A stretch of 64,000 nucleotides of DNA, taken from positions 16,439 to 80,438 of the forward strand of contig NZ_FOFM01000015.1 of the NCBI RefSeq assembly GCF_900110875.1. Direction: 5' to 3'. Below, piece after piece: positions 36,281 to 45,488 of this stretch (position 1 is the stretch's first letter; each line of letters starts with the position of its first letter). This DNA is from Pseudovibrio axinellae (GTDB lineage: Bacteria; Pseudomonadota; Alphaproteobacteria; Rhizobiales; Stappiaceae). The notes beneath the pieces are model-generated. The model did not search any database and was not told where the DNA came from. It saw nothing but the letters and a program-made list of their open reading frames with translations. A program made the position numbers and the translations under genes.

Positions 36281-37146
36281 TGCAGCACCGGATCAAATTG
36301 ACGTTTCAACCCCTCACCCAGCTGGCTAAAGCTAAGCACAGTTAAAAAAAGAACCGCCAGAGGAAAGACAAGAACCCACCAGGCATAGTGAACAGTTGCC
36401 CGGCCTTCTGCAATCATTCCGCCCCATGTCGGCGCGTCTGACGAAAGGGAAAGGTTCACAAAACTCAAGATCGCTTCCACAATCACCGCAATGCCCATTT
36501 CCAGAGCAAACAGAGCAACAATTGCGGGAAGTACGTTTGGCAACACTTCCTGCAGCAGAGTTTTAAAGCGCCCTGCCCCGCCGATGAGAGCACTATCCAC
36601 GTAATCCATCTGCGATTGAACAAGCGTTTCTGCGCGCACCACACGGGCAAAGCGTGTCCAGTCGATGACTGCAATGGCAACGATAACCGACGCAAGGCCT
36701 GTGCCCATCACCGCGACTAACAACACCGAAAACAGAACCGGAGGAAAGGCCATCCAGATATCAATAATGCGGGAGATCACCCGATCCCACCAGCCGCCCA
36801 TAAATCCTGCGAGTAGACCCAAAACAGAGCCGAAAATAGCCGCAGCCGTCGCCGCAATGAGGCTGACGACAATCGCAATGCGGGCACCGTAGATAATGCG
36901 AGAAAGGACATCGCGGCCCAATCCATCAGTTCCAAGCCAATACCCCGGTTCAGCCCCTTGTTCCCAGGCAGGTGGCAGGCGTTCATAAAGCAGGTCCTGC
37001 GCCAAAGGGTCTAGCGGCGCAATCCATGGTGCAAAAATCGCGGCACCAAACACGAGCGAAAGCCACGTCAGCGGGAGCCAAAGGCGATAGTTAACAGCCC
37101 TATGTCGTTGCCGAGGCGCACTTATTATATTCTGAGTTTCAGTCAT
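36277..37146 (-). CDS. Peptide/nickel-type ABC importer permease (DppC-like)
   Basis: A 289-residue inner-membrane permease with the DppC N-terminal segment (LPLTWLSLVFGAAIFAPWI, then PLAQDLLYERLPPAWEQG and WLGTDGLGRDVLSRIIYGARI) and the EAA loop region ALIGGAGRFKTLLQEVLPNV. Six helices are expected. It overlaps the DppB-like gene by eight bases and the first ATPase gene by four. Confidence 0.94.
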   Translation of the reverse strand: MTETQNIISAPRQRHRAVNYRLWLPLTWLSLVFGAAIFAPWIAPLDPLAQDLLYERLPPAWEQGAEPGYWLGTDGLGRDVLSRIIYGARIAIVVSLIAATAAAIFGSVLGLLAGFMGGWWDRVISRIIDIWMAFPPVLFSVLLVAVMGTGLASVIVAIAVIDWTRFARVVRAETLVQSQMDYVDSALIGGAGRFKTLLQEVLPNVLPAIVALFALEMGIAVIVEAILSFVNLSLSSDAPTWGGMIAEGRATVHYAWWVLVFPLAVLFLTVLSFSQLGEGLKRQFDPVLQ

Positions 37147-38146
37147 GGCGTAACTTCGGGTTCAACAGGCTATAGGTCAGATCAACCGTCAGGTTGATGG
37201 CGATAAACAAAACCGCAAATAGCAATACGATGCCTTGTATCAGCGGTAAGTCGCGATTGATCACTGCATCAATTGCCATGTTACCAAGGCCTTCATAGGC
37301 GAAGAGGCGCTCCACGATCACAGTCCCGCCAATGAGAAAGGCGAACTGGACGCCAATCAGCGTCAGGGTCGGCAGAGCTGCGTTGCGCAGTGCCTCGCTC
37401 AAAATTACATGGGTTTCCCCATGCCCCCGCACACGCGCCAGATTCACATAGTCCTGATCCAGTTGCTCTTTCAGGCTTTGCTTCAACAATTGCGCAATCA
37501 TGGCTGCAAGGGGCAAGCCAAGCGCCAGGGCTGGCATCAGCATGTGGGACAGCACACTTGAAACAAGCGCAAAATCTCCCAGCAAAAGCCCTTCAAAGAA
37601 ATAAAAGTTGGTCGTCAGGTCGACGTCCATGTGAGGATCAACCCGGCCTGAAATATGTAGGACAGGCCATGCAACACCGAAGGCGAGAATGAGCAGCAGC
37701 CCCCATAAGAAGTCCGGCACGGACAGCGCTGCTCCCGTAGAAATATCCACGCCAACCTCTTGCGCACGGCCCCTGAAGCGCGCTCCGAAAACCGCTAGAG
37801 AGCCGCCCAACACCAGCGCAATCACAAGCGCCATGATGGAGAGCTCCAAAGTTGCAGGCAATCGTTGTAAAACAAGCTCAGACACTGGCAGGCGCATTGT
37901 GATCGACGTACCAAAGTCTCCGTAAATCACATTCCCCAGCCAGACAAAGAATTGTTCGATCAGAGTTTTATCGAAACCATATAGCGCTCGTAGCCGAGCC
38001 ACATCTTCCTCAGTTGCACCCGGAGGCAACATCATTGCAATGGGATTGCCCGGCGCTATTCGCACCAACACAAAAACAACCACGGCAACACCAAACAGCG
38101 TAACAAGGGTGGAGAAAAACCGAGCAAGGAAAGACCTTATTATCAT
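37139..38146 (-). CDS. Peptide/nickel-type ABC importer permease (DppB-like)
   Basis: A 335-residue permease with the DppB hallmarks: MIIRSFLARFFSTLVTLFGV at the N-terminus, ALYGFDKTLIEQFFVWL with GDFGTSI in the periplasmic loop, and ARVRGHGETHVILSEALRNA in the EAA loop. GGAGAT precedes ATG 38146. It follows the solute-binding protein gene after 54 bp that contain a strong stem-loop (38172-38191). Confidence 0.94.
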   Translation of the reverse strand: MIIRSFLARFFSTLVTLFGVAVVVFVLVRIAPGNPIAMMLPPGATEEDVARLRALYGFDKTLIEQFFVWLGNVIYGDFGTSITMRLPVSELVLQRLPATLELSIMALVIALVLGGSLAVFGARFRGRAQEVGVDISTGAALSVPDFLWGLLLILAFGVAWPVLHISGRVDPHMDVDLTTNFYFFEGLLLGDFALVSSVLSHMLMPALALGLPLAAMIAQLLKQSLKEQLDQDYVNLARVRGHGETHVILSEALRNAALPTLTLIGVQFAFLIGGTVIVERLFAYEGLGNMAIDAVINRDLPLIQGIVLLFAVLFIAINLTVDLTYSLLNPKLRHD

Positions 38147-38171
38147 TTATTGGATCTCCCAATGAACGGAT

Positions 38172-38191
38172 GAGGCACCGCGAGGTGCCTC
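38172..38191 (-). other. Stem-loop after the binding-protein gene
   Basis: GAGGCACC and GGTGCCTC form a perfect 8-bp stem around a GCGA tetraloop, between the binding-protein stop and the first permease. Such hairpins often protect the upstream mRNA so that the binding protein is made in excess over the permeases. Confidence 0.6.
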
Positions 38192-38200
38192 CCCGCAAAA

Positions 38201-39733
38201 TCATGATGCCGAACGAATTGCCTGTGGCAGGAGATCGCCTGAAGAGTAAGGCGTAATTTCAAGCGACGAGGAATAGACAACTGGCATTGCATACTGCAAC
38301 AGCGGGATCACATAGGCTTCCTCCATGATATATTTGGAGACGTCTTTGTAACCCTGTATCCGCTTTTCCTCATCGGGCTCGGAAAACAGCGGACCAATCT
38401 TTTCGATAAGATCAGGCGTGTCCCAAACAGAGTGAGGAGATGGGCCAAACATTGCAAAGCCGGTCGACGTGGACGGATCTCCGGTAGAGTTCCCCCAGTT
38501 GTAGAAAGCGGCAGGGGCCAGCTGATCCGCAGCGCGCAATTCGTAGTGCTTTGCGATTTCGTAGACTTCGATTTCTGCTTCAATGCCAACTTTGCGCCAC
38601 ATGCCAACGATGGCTTGAATCATCTCAAAATCTTTTGGCTTAAACCCACGCGTTGTCTGGATTTTGAACTTTGCTGGGTTACTAGGCGAGTACCCGGAAG
38701 CAGCAAGCAGCTCCATCGCTTTCTCTGGATCGTATTCAAACTTTAGGGATGGATCAAAGGCTGCATACCCAGGCGCATCTAGCGTTGAAAGAGGTACACC
38801 ATAACCTTTCAAAAGCCGGTCAATAATTAACTCTTTATGGATTGCATGGTGCGCGGCAAGACGAACATTTTTGTCCTTCATCACGTCAATATCGTTCAGA
38901 AAAATCATACCAATATCACTGATTGGCACCGCAGTACCGCTCAAGTGTTCGGTCTTAATGAGACGGTTATAGTCCTCATAAGGGATATTCAGCGTGACAT
39001 CAGAGCTACCGGAAACAACTTCTGCAACACGGCTTGCAGCGTCCGTAACAAATTTGATGGTAACCGTTTCAAACTCCGGTGCACGGCCCCAGTAGTTCGG
39101 ATTTGCCTTCAAACGAACAAATGCACCTGGCTCGAACTGGTCAATCATATATGGGCCAGAACCAACTGGAGCCTTTTCAAACCCTGCAGCGCCTACTTTC
39201 TCGTAGTGAGCTTTCGGCATGACAAAGCCAGTAAGGAATGCCATCCATTTGAAAATGGCAGGTTCAAACTCCAATACATCTGCCGTGATATTCTGGCCAG
39301 CAACGACGATGTTCCCGATCTTGGACCAAACAAACTGAATTGGGTTACCCGTTTCAGGGTTCGCTGCCCGCTCAAGTGACCAAACCACATCCTCTGGAGT
39401 CAGGTCTGAACCATCATGCCATTTTACGCCTTCACGCACTGTCATGTGGATCTTGGATTTATCCTCTGAGAACCCCCAATCAGTCAAAATACCGGGCCCA
39501 AAACTCAAGTCTGGCTTCTGGTCCACATACCGGTCAAACACCGCAAGGTAAATCGCCTGAAGCACAGGATTGACAGCCGCGGGACCTGTTGTTGGATCCC
39601 ATGAAAGAACTGGAATATTGTAGGCAATTGTGATGCCCCTCGCCCCTTGTGCAAGCACGTGCCCACCTGGAAGCGTCGCCAAGCTGGCAAAGGCGGCTGA
39701 AGCACCAAGAAAATTACGTCTAGAAATACTCAT
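38201..39733 (-). CDS. ABC importer solute-binding protein, SBP_bac_5 family, Tat-exported
   Basis: A 510-residue periplasmic binding protein of the dipeptide/oligopeptide/nickel class. The N-terminus is a twin-arginine signal (SRRNFLGASAAF, cleavage after about VLAQ). Family features include VREGVKWHDGSDLTPEDVVWSLE and GSGPYMIDQFEPGAFVRLKANPNYWG. GGGGAAAG precedes ATG 39733. The class also binds non-peptide ligands, and its place directly after oxidoreductase genes in one transcription unit suggests that it brings in a precursor of the aromatic compound degraded here. That is inference; the ligand is not readable from the sequence. Confidence 0.92.
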   Translation of the reverse strand: MSISRRNFLGASAAFASLATLPGGHVLAQGARGITIAYNIPVLSWDPTTGPAAVNPVLQAIYLAVFDRYVDQKPDLSFGPGILTDWGFSEDKSKIHMTVREGVKWHDGSDLTPEDVVWSLERAANPETGNPIQFVWSKIGNIVVAGQNITADVLEFEPAIFKWMAFLTGFVMPKAHYEKVGAAGFEKAPVGSGPYMIDQFEPGAFVRLKANPNYWGRAPEFETVTIKFVTDAASRVAEVVSGSSDVTLNIPYEDYNRLIKTEHLSGTAVPISDIGMIFLNDIDVMKDKNVRLAAHHAIHKELIIDRLLKGYGVPLSTLDAPGYAAFDPSLKFEYDPEKAMELLAASGYSPSNPAKFKIQTTRGFKPKDFEMIQAIVGMWRKVGIEAEIEVYEIAKHYELRAADQLAPAAFYNWGNSTGDPSTSTGFAMFGPSPHSVWDTPDLIEKIGPLFSEPDEEKRIQGYKDVSKYIMEEAYVIPLLQYAMPVVYSSSLEITPYSSGDLLPQAIRSAS

Positions 39734-39778
39734 TAATTCTTTCCCCTCACAAGAATTGTCTAGAAGTGTTTGTTTTTA

Positions 39779-41314
39779 TTATTTTAATGAAAGTGCAGAT
39801 CTGTATCCTGAGGCAGCACCTGTGCCAGCTCCAGGCCATGTGGCAGCGCCAATCAATCGTAGTCCAGCGATTGGCGTGCGTCCGTCTGGATAACCGCCAG
39901 CGGGTCTGAATAGGAAGTTTTGTGAAAGTGCATGCGAGCCGCAAATCTGGTCCCCACCCACCAGGTTCGGGTTCTCCGCTTCCAAATCTAACGGCGAGAC
40001 CACATGTCTTCCGATCGTAAGCTCGCGCAAGCCCGGGGCATACTCTTCCAACATGTCCAGAACACGCTCAGCATAAATATCCTTCACGCTGCCCCAATCG
40101 CGCTCAGTGATCTGGTTTGCAGCGTCACGCTTAATTTCAGCAGGAAGCATACGAACCTGCACCCACAAAATGTGCTTGCCATCTGGAGCACGGGACGGAT
40201 CGAACAATGTTGGCTGACCGACCACCAAAACCGGACGAGACGGCAAGCATCCCCCTTTTGCTTGCGCATAGACCATTGCCATGTCGTCCATGGATTCGCC
40301 GATATGAACGTAGGCGTATTGCTTGAAGCTCTCTTTCAGCCACGGCGCTGGTCCGTCCAGCGCAAGGTGGATCATCATTGTCCCAGGCGCGTGCTCAAAG
40401 TTGGCCATTTTAGAGTCAAAGTCTGCTTTCCCCGAACTGCCTAACAACCTGAGCAAATGTTTGGGGGCAAGACCGGCAAGAACATTGTCGGTTGCAATTA
40501 GTTCACCGCTCACGACACCAGTAACCCGTCCACTGCTATGGCGAATGGCGCTCACTGGTCGGTTACACAAGATTTGGCCGCCGTTCTCTTCAATGAGCCC
40601 AACCAGAGCCTTTGTCAGGTTACCGGCACCTCCCTTGCCAATAACCATACCAAGGGCAGAACCCACCATGCCTTCCAGATAGGGGAAGATTGCCCCGCCT
40701 GCGATATCCGGCGCAAAGTCCAGATGCATACCCCAGCTGGCAAGAGCGGTCTTTAACTTCTCATCTTCAAACGTCTCGTTTAAGAACGTACGTGGGCTGG
40801 AAAGCAGCAAGCGGATCAGTTGAACCAGACCATTAGTCCCAAGAGATCGCCAGGCACGCCACATCCAAGAAGCCAGCGGACGCAAACCCATCGGGCCATT
40901 CAACAAGCCGACGAGTAAGTCCATGTGGGAGCCAAACTGCACTTCCAAGGCTTGCCATGCTTTGCGGTCATGTTCGCTAAACTGAGCAAGCATCGCCTCG
41001 CGGTCCGTCGAAATCCCCAGTCCATCCTGGGGTGAAGTTGCCTGCGTAAATGGGTGCGATACCGGCACCAGCTCAAACCCGTACCGCTCAAGTTTATCCC
41101 CGTGTGCTGCCATAAAACCGGAGCCCGCAAACAGGGACAGGTTCATAGCCGCAACATCATGTTTGAAACCTGCGAGCGTCAGCTCTTCTGTTCTCACTGC
41201 GCCGCCGGGTCGGTCCAGTTGCTCCAGCACAATCGGACGCTTACCAGCAAGCGCTAACTGTGCGGCGGCCACCAACCCGTTGATACCAGCGCCAATGATT
41301 ACAGGTGAACTCAT
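39779..41314 (-). CDS. FAD-dependent oxidoreductase, phytoene-desaturase-like (copy 1)
   Basis: A 511-residue flavoprotein of the phytoene dehydrogenase/PYROXD2-like group, oxidising a C-C or C-N bond of an unknown substrate. The dinucleotide fold opens the protein (VIIGAGINGLVAAAQLALAGK), and the C-terminal FAD block is visible as LRLIGAATWPGAGTGAASGY. ATG 41314 is chosen because it starts just before this fold and overlaps the iorB stop by four bases (ATGA); the frame extends 34 codons upstream without support. It is a paralogue of the gene at 45485, and the pair bracket iorA/iorB and marR. A carotenoid role is unlikely here because no other carotenoid gene is near. Confidence 0.87.
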   Translation of the reverse strand: MSSPVIIGAGINGLVAAAQLALAGKRPIVLEQLDRPGGAVRTEELTLAGFKHDVAAMNLSLFAGSGFMAAHGDKLERYGFELVPVSHPFTQATSPQDGLGISTDREAMLAQFSEHDRKAWQALEVQFGSHMDLLVGLLNGPMGLRPLASWMWRAWRSLGTNGLVQLIRLLLSSPRTFLNETFEDEKLKTALASWGMHLDFAPDIAGGAIFPYLEGMVGSALGMVIGKGGAGNLTKALVGLIEENGGQILCNRPVSAIRHSSGRVTGVVSGELIATDNVLAGLAPKHLLRLLGSSGKADFDSKMANFEHAPGTMMIHLALDGPAPWLKESFKQYAYVHIGESMDDMAMVYAQAKGGCLPSRPVLVVGQPTLFDPSRAPDGKHILWVQVRMLPAEIKRDAANQITERDWGSVKDIYAERVLDMLEEYAPGLRELTIGRHVVSPLDLEAENPNLVGGDQICGSHALSQNFLFRPAGGYPDGRTPIAGLRLIGAATWPGAGTGAASGYRSALSLK

Positions 41315-42873
41315 GCTGCCTCCATCTGCGTAAAGGAGAGGACGGTCTTGAGGGCACCATTCAATGCATCGCCGTTTTCGTCGCTCAACGCTGCTTCGCG
41401 CAGTCGGCACATCCAATCTGCTGCATCAGGACGGCCCTGCAACATGTCCAGAGCACCCATGACACGGGCAAACTTGGAAAGACCGCGTACATGGGTATCT
41501 GAATACCCCTTAATGAGACGATAGTTCGCCAGAAGCTCGCAGGCTAATGCATGATCATGGCGCGCAACCTCCAGCGATTTATTAAACCATGCATCAACGT
41601 GCGCCATCTCACTTTCATGCCGAAGCAGTTTACGCCGCCATGGACGCATCGCACTCACGAGATAAAGCGCAAGAAAGCCGGACAGTTGATCGGTACGGAT
41701 CCGTCGTCCTTTGTCGAAATGGTGCGTATAAAACGCCTCAAACCTTCTGTTGCGCGAAAGCCAGCGTCCCAATGCTTTGGGTAGGGTTGTTACAAACTCT
41801 TCAAACCTTGGGTGAAAGTACTCCGTCAACATGAGAACCTGATCATCATTGACAGCTACTTCATCACGCACCCGTTCCATACGTGTTCCACGTGTCTTCA
41901 AATCTGCCACGCGCAGAATGTCGTCGTAACACATTGCACGGGAAACGTATTTTGCCGCCTGCTGCGTCAACCTATAAGGCGCAAAATCCAAGCAAACGAC
42001 TTGTTCCAAACGGTCGAGATACTCCGCACCGTAGACAATATCCTGATAGTCAGCGACCTTCTTCAAGCCGAGCGTCACCATCTCTTGTGCAGGCTCTGGT
42101 AAATCAGATACGCGCTTTTGCAGCGCCAACCACTGCGACTTTAGCTTTTTGGGAACAGACAGCTTAGGCGTTGGGTTGCTTACAGGTTGCGGCTGCGGAG
42201 CAACTTCTTTGCCCGTTGCACAATCATACGCCCTGTTGAATGCACGAATGGAAGCGGAAACCCCGCGGCCTGATGCTTTAATGACGTCCTCATAGCTTTC
42301 ACGCGGGAACGGCAGCGCTCCAGAACCAGCCAACGCCCCTAACAGTGAAGAGGAAATCACCGAGCCCTCTTCTTTAGCCACCGTTTCCATATCAAAGGCA
42401 ACGACATGATCGGCGGCGATCCCCATCGCCTCCAACACAGCTGTACCGTCAACGCGACCATCACCAGGAGCGGTCTTCTCATTCACCGCGGGAATGCGGT
42501 GCGTGGACGCTATCACAGTGGTACGGCTCGGAATGACAAAACCACGGGTGATCGCTCGCCCTGCCTCCATAAGCTCGGCGGCCACAAGAATATCGACATC
42601 GCCCTCAGTTGGAGAGAGCGCAAACACCGGTTTTCGGCCAGTATCACGGCACATTTCCAGATAGTAAATCGTTGCACCGGTCCGCTGTGCGACCCCCGCA
42701 ACGGAGGTCGATTGAGCGTTGTAACCATTGGCCTCTGCCACTGCGGTGATCCAGTTCGTCAAAACACCGCCACCTTGTCCACCAACGGCAAGCGCTGCAA
42801 GCGTGATGATCCGCTCGCCATCAGCCCCAGGAGAACGCCGCGCGACAAATTGAGACGTTTTTTCAAGTGTCAT
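41311..42873 (-). CDS. iorB: Indolepyruvate oxidoreductase beta-subunit-like protein
   Basis: A 520-residue protein whose N-terminal 215 residues form the gamma/beta domain of CoA-dependent 2-oxoacid:acceptor oxidoreductases (VGGQGGGVLTNWITAVAE, TSVAGVAQRTGATIYY, ALSPTEGDVDILVAAEL). The remaining part is the helical domain (DUF6537 type) also seen at the C-terminus of the fused enzyme at 60137. With IorA it would turn an aryl 2-oxoacid plus CoA into the aryl acyl-CoA and CO2. It starts 12 bp after iorA with GAGGAG upstream. Operon context raises the possibility that isatinate rather than indolepyruvate is the substrate. Confidence 0.87.
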   Translation of the reverse strand: MTLEKTSQFVARRSPGADGERIITLAALAVGGQGGGVLTNWITAVAEANGYNAQSTSVAGVAQRTGATIYYLEMCRDTGRKPVFALSPTEGDVDILVAAELMEAGRAITRGFVIPSRTTVIASTHRIPAVNEKTAPGDGRVDGTAVLEAMGIAADHVVAFDMETVAKEEGSVISSSLLGALAGSGALPFPRESYEDVIKASGRGVSASIRAFNRAYDCATGKEVAPQPQPVSNPTPKLSVPKKLKSQWLALQKRVSDLPEPAQEMVTLGLKKVADYQDIVYGAEYLDRLEQVVCLDFAPYRLTQQAAKYVSRAMCYDDILRVADLKTRGTRMERVRDEVAVNDDQVLMLTEYFHPRFEEFVTTLPKALGRWLSRNRRFEAFYTHHFDKGRRIRTDQLSGFLALYLVSAMRPWRRKLLRHESEMAHVDAWFNKSLEVARHDHALACELLANYRLIKGYSDTHVRGLSKFARVMGALDMLQGRPDAADWMCRLREAALSDENGDALNGALKTVLSFTQMEAA

Positions 42874-42885
42874 CAGTTTAGCTCC

Positions 42886-45030
42886 TCAAGACAGCACGAC
42901 CTGTTGGGCATATCGGCGCTTTTGTAACCAACTCATAATCTTGTTGGCCCGGTTTGCGCGGCGCCGCTCTGCCCCTGTTGGATTGGAAACCACACGAGCT
43001 TCATAGAAACTCGGGCACAATACTGCCGCATCGGCAACCTCTCCGCAGTTGCCACACCCAACGCACGTTTGATCGATGGCAGCCACCGGATCATCACGGA
43101 GCGGATCGCCTGTGTCTTTCACGGACAATGAAGGACAACCGGAAAGGCGCATGCAGGCGTGATCACCCGTACACACATCTTCGTCCACGCCAAAGCGAGG
43201 GCGTTCGACACGACGTCCTTCTTTCACGTCCTTCGCCAATTGAGGCTTCACGCGGCGTTGCTTGTTCAACATGCACTCAGAGGAGGCCACAATCACCTTT
43301 GGCCCCTCTTCTTGCGAGCTCAATGCCTCTTTGAGGGTGTCACGCATCTTGGTTACATCGTAGGTGCGGTCCAACTGGCGTACCCACTTCACCCCCATGC
43401 CCTGCACTGCTTTGGTTATGGAGTTTTGGGTTTGCTTGGTTTTGTTGTTAGCGCGAGAGGACAAGATATCTTGCCCGCCAGTCGCAGCCGAATAATAGTT
43501 GTCAACGATAACGATAACGCCATCATTCTTGTTAAACACCGCGTTACCGATGGAAGAGGCCACACCGTTGTGCCAGAAGCCACCATCTCCGACGAAAGAG
43601 ATTGATTTCCTGCCATCCTTGTTCTCGTTGTGAAATGCTGAAGCTGACGCGGGCCCAAGCCCATATCCCATTGTCGTTGCTCCCAGATCAAACGGAGGCA
43701 TAATGGAAAATAGATGACACCCGATGTCAGAGGCGATGTGGTGCTTTCCCAGCTCCTGTTCAACCAATTTAGTCGCCGCGAAAATCGGGCGTTCTGGGCA
43801 ACCAGTACAAAATCCGGGAGGGCGCGGCGGGAGAATTTTCGAAAGATCAGGCATCTTGAGCTCAGGTTCATTGTGAGCTCCCTTTGATGCTGGGAGCAAT
43901 CCCGGCACATGAGCTTTGAAAAAGCTTGCTAAACCGTCCAGAACAACCTGCCCGGTCAGCTCCCCCCCAAGCGGCAGCATCCCTTTGCCTTCCAGCTTGG
44001 TTTTGCTGCCATTTTTATAGAGCATATGGCCGATGCTTTGCTCCATGAAGTTAGGCTGGCCTTCTTCAATCACAAAGATAGCGTCCTTGCCCTCACTAAA
44101 GCTCAATATCTGACTTTCACACAACGGGTAGACCGCATTCAGACAAAGGATATGCACGTCGGTATCGCCATAGATATTCGCCAGTTCCAGACGATTTAGC
44201 GCGCGAATAACCGTATTGTAATTTCCCCCTTGAATGATCAGGCCAACCTTCCCTGCCGGATCGCCAAACTCTTCGTTCAGGTTGTTCTCTAGGATGTACT
44301 TTTCCGCTGCTGGCCAGCGCTTCGTAAGCTTTTCATCTTCGTGCAAATAGGTCGCTGGGGGCAAAACAATCCGGTTGAGGTCCCGCTTCGGGTTCTCCAG
44401 CGCCTCAGATACGCTCATGTTCGGCCGCTTATTATTTGAAGCTGTAAAGTGCCCATGCACGTGGCAAGAGCGAATGCGCACCTGCAACATAACCGGCGTG
44501 TTGGACGCTTCCGACAGCTCAAACCCTTGACCAACCGATTGGACAATCGATGGCAGGTTCGGTCGCGGATCCAACATCCACACCTGGCTTTTCATCGCAA
44601 AGGCATAGGTTCGCTCCTGCATAATGGAAGAGCCCTCGCCATAGTCCTCCCCCACGATGATGAGTGAACCGCCTGTCACACCGCCAGAAGCTAGGTTTGA
44701 AAGTGCGTCCGAGGCCACATTTGTACCCACGACTGATTTGTAGGTCACAGCGCCACGAATGGGGTAATGGACAGAAGCTGCAAGCATAGCTGTGGCGGTC
44801 GCTTCTGAGGCTGAGGCCTCAAAATGGACGCCGAGTTCGCCAAGGATACTTTGGGCATCTGCCAATACATCCATCAGATGAGAGATGGGTGAGCCCTGGT
44901 AGCCGCCGACATAGCCGACACCGTTTTCCAATAGGGCTTTCGTGATAGCCAAAATACCTTCACCGCTGAAGGTTTCACCTTCGCCTAGTCGAAGTTTCTC
45001 GACCTCTCTGGCGAATGAACGCTCAGCCAT
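42886..45030 (-). CDS. iorA: Indolepyruvate oxidoreductase alpha-subunit-like protein (thiamine diphosphate, Fe-S)
   Basis: A 714-residue catalytic subunit of a 2-oxoacid:acceptor oxidoreductase. The N-terminal pyrimidine-binding region includes GVGYVGGYQGSPISHLMDVL; FCTGCPERP lies near residue 405; the thiamine-diphosphate block GDGGFWHNG...VDNYY lies near 475-515. A C-terminal ferredoxin-like segment has Cys in CTGDHACMRLSGCPSL and CVGCGNCGEVADAAVLCP. The family oxidatively decarboxylates arylpyruvates to aryl-acetyl-CoA. It follows marR by 17 bp and precedes iorB by 12 bp. The separate-subunit form differs from the fused 1150-residue homologue at 60137, so the two probably have different substrates. 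Confidence 0.9.
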   Translation of the reverse strand: MAERSFAREVEKLRLGEGETFSGEGILAITKALLENGVGYVGGYQGSPISHLMDVLADAQSILGELGVHFEASASEATATAMLAASVHYPIRGAVTYKSVVGTNVASDALSNLASGGVTGGSLIIVGEDYGEGSSIMQERTYAFAMKSQVWMLDPRPNLPSIVQSVGQGFELSEASNTPVMLQVRIRSCHVHGHFTASNNKRPNMSVSEALENPKRDLNRIVLPPATYLHEDEKLTKRWPAAEKYILENNLNEEFGDPAGKVGLIIQGGNYNTVIRALNRLELANIYGDTDVHILCLNAVYPLCESQILSFSEGKDAIFVIEEGQPNFMEQSIGHMLYKNGSKTKLEGKGMLPLGGELTGQVVLDGLASFFKAHVPGLLPASKGAHNEPELKMPDLSKILPPRPPGFCTGCPERPIFAATKLVEQELGKHHIASDIGCHLFSIMPPFDLGATTMGYGLGPASASAFHNENKDGRKSISFVGDGGFWHNGVASSIGNAVFNKNDGVIVIVDNYYSAATGGQDILSSRANNKTKQTQNSITKAVQGMGVKWVRQLDRTYDVTKMRDTLKEALSSQEEGPKVIVASSECMLNKQRRVKPQLAKDVKEGRRVERPRFGVDEDVCTGDHACMRLSGCPSLSVKDTGDPLRDDPVAAIDQTCVGCGNCGEVADAAVLCPSFYEARVVSNPTGAERRRANRANKIMSWLQKRRYAQQVVLS

Positions 45031-45047
45031 TTTTTATTCCTTCTCAC

Positions 45048-45488
45048 TCATAGTTCGTGGCATCGGATGTCGTGAAGAATGCACTTAAGAAAGCTGTTGA
45101 ACTCCTGCCTCTGCTCCTGCGTTAAACTGGCGAGCATGGTTTCTTCCATGCCTTTCATTTTTGGCCATGTTTTTGTGCAGAGCTCCCGCCCATTTTCGGT
45201 CAGATGGATACGGCGGATACGGCTGTCATTCGCGTCAGTTTCACGGCGCACACAGTCTAAATCCTCCAAAGCATCAAGGGTGCGCGACAGAGTGGACTGG
45301 TTGATAACGGTAAGCACCGATAGCTCGTTGATGGTACACGGGCCGCGCTTGTCCAAAACCGTCAGAGTGCGCATTTGTGGGACAGAAACACCTGCTGCCT
45401 TCAACGCCTGCTCGACCCCCATGTTGTAACGAGCCATGATGCGGTTCAGCAGATACGGGGTAAAATTTTCCAACTCATCTCCACTCAT
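45048..45488 (-). CDS. MarR-family regulator inside the catabolic operon
   Basis: A 146-residue MarR regulator with the helix-turn-helix CTINELSVLTVINQSTLSRTL and wing VRRETDANDSRIRRIHLTENG. The start overlaps the stop of the upstream FAD oxidoreductase (ATGA) and iorA follows 17 bp later, so it is cotranscribed with the genes it probably controls. Candidate binding sites are the two inverted repeats before the first gene of the unit (47893-47908 and 47923-47938) and the palindrome at 54808-54833. An aromatic or acyl-CoA ligand would be usual for this kind of placement. Confidence 0.9.
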   Translation of the reverse strand: MSGDELENFTPYLLNRIMARYNMGVEQALKAAGVSVPQMRTLTVLDKRGPCTINELSVLTVINQSTLSRTLDALEDLDCVRRETDANDSRIRRIHLTENGRELCTKTWPKMKGMEETMLASLTQEQRQEFNSFLKCILHDIRCHEL

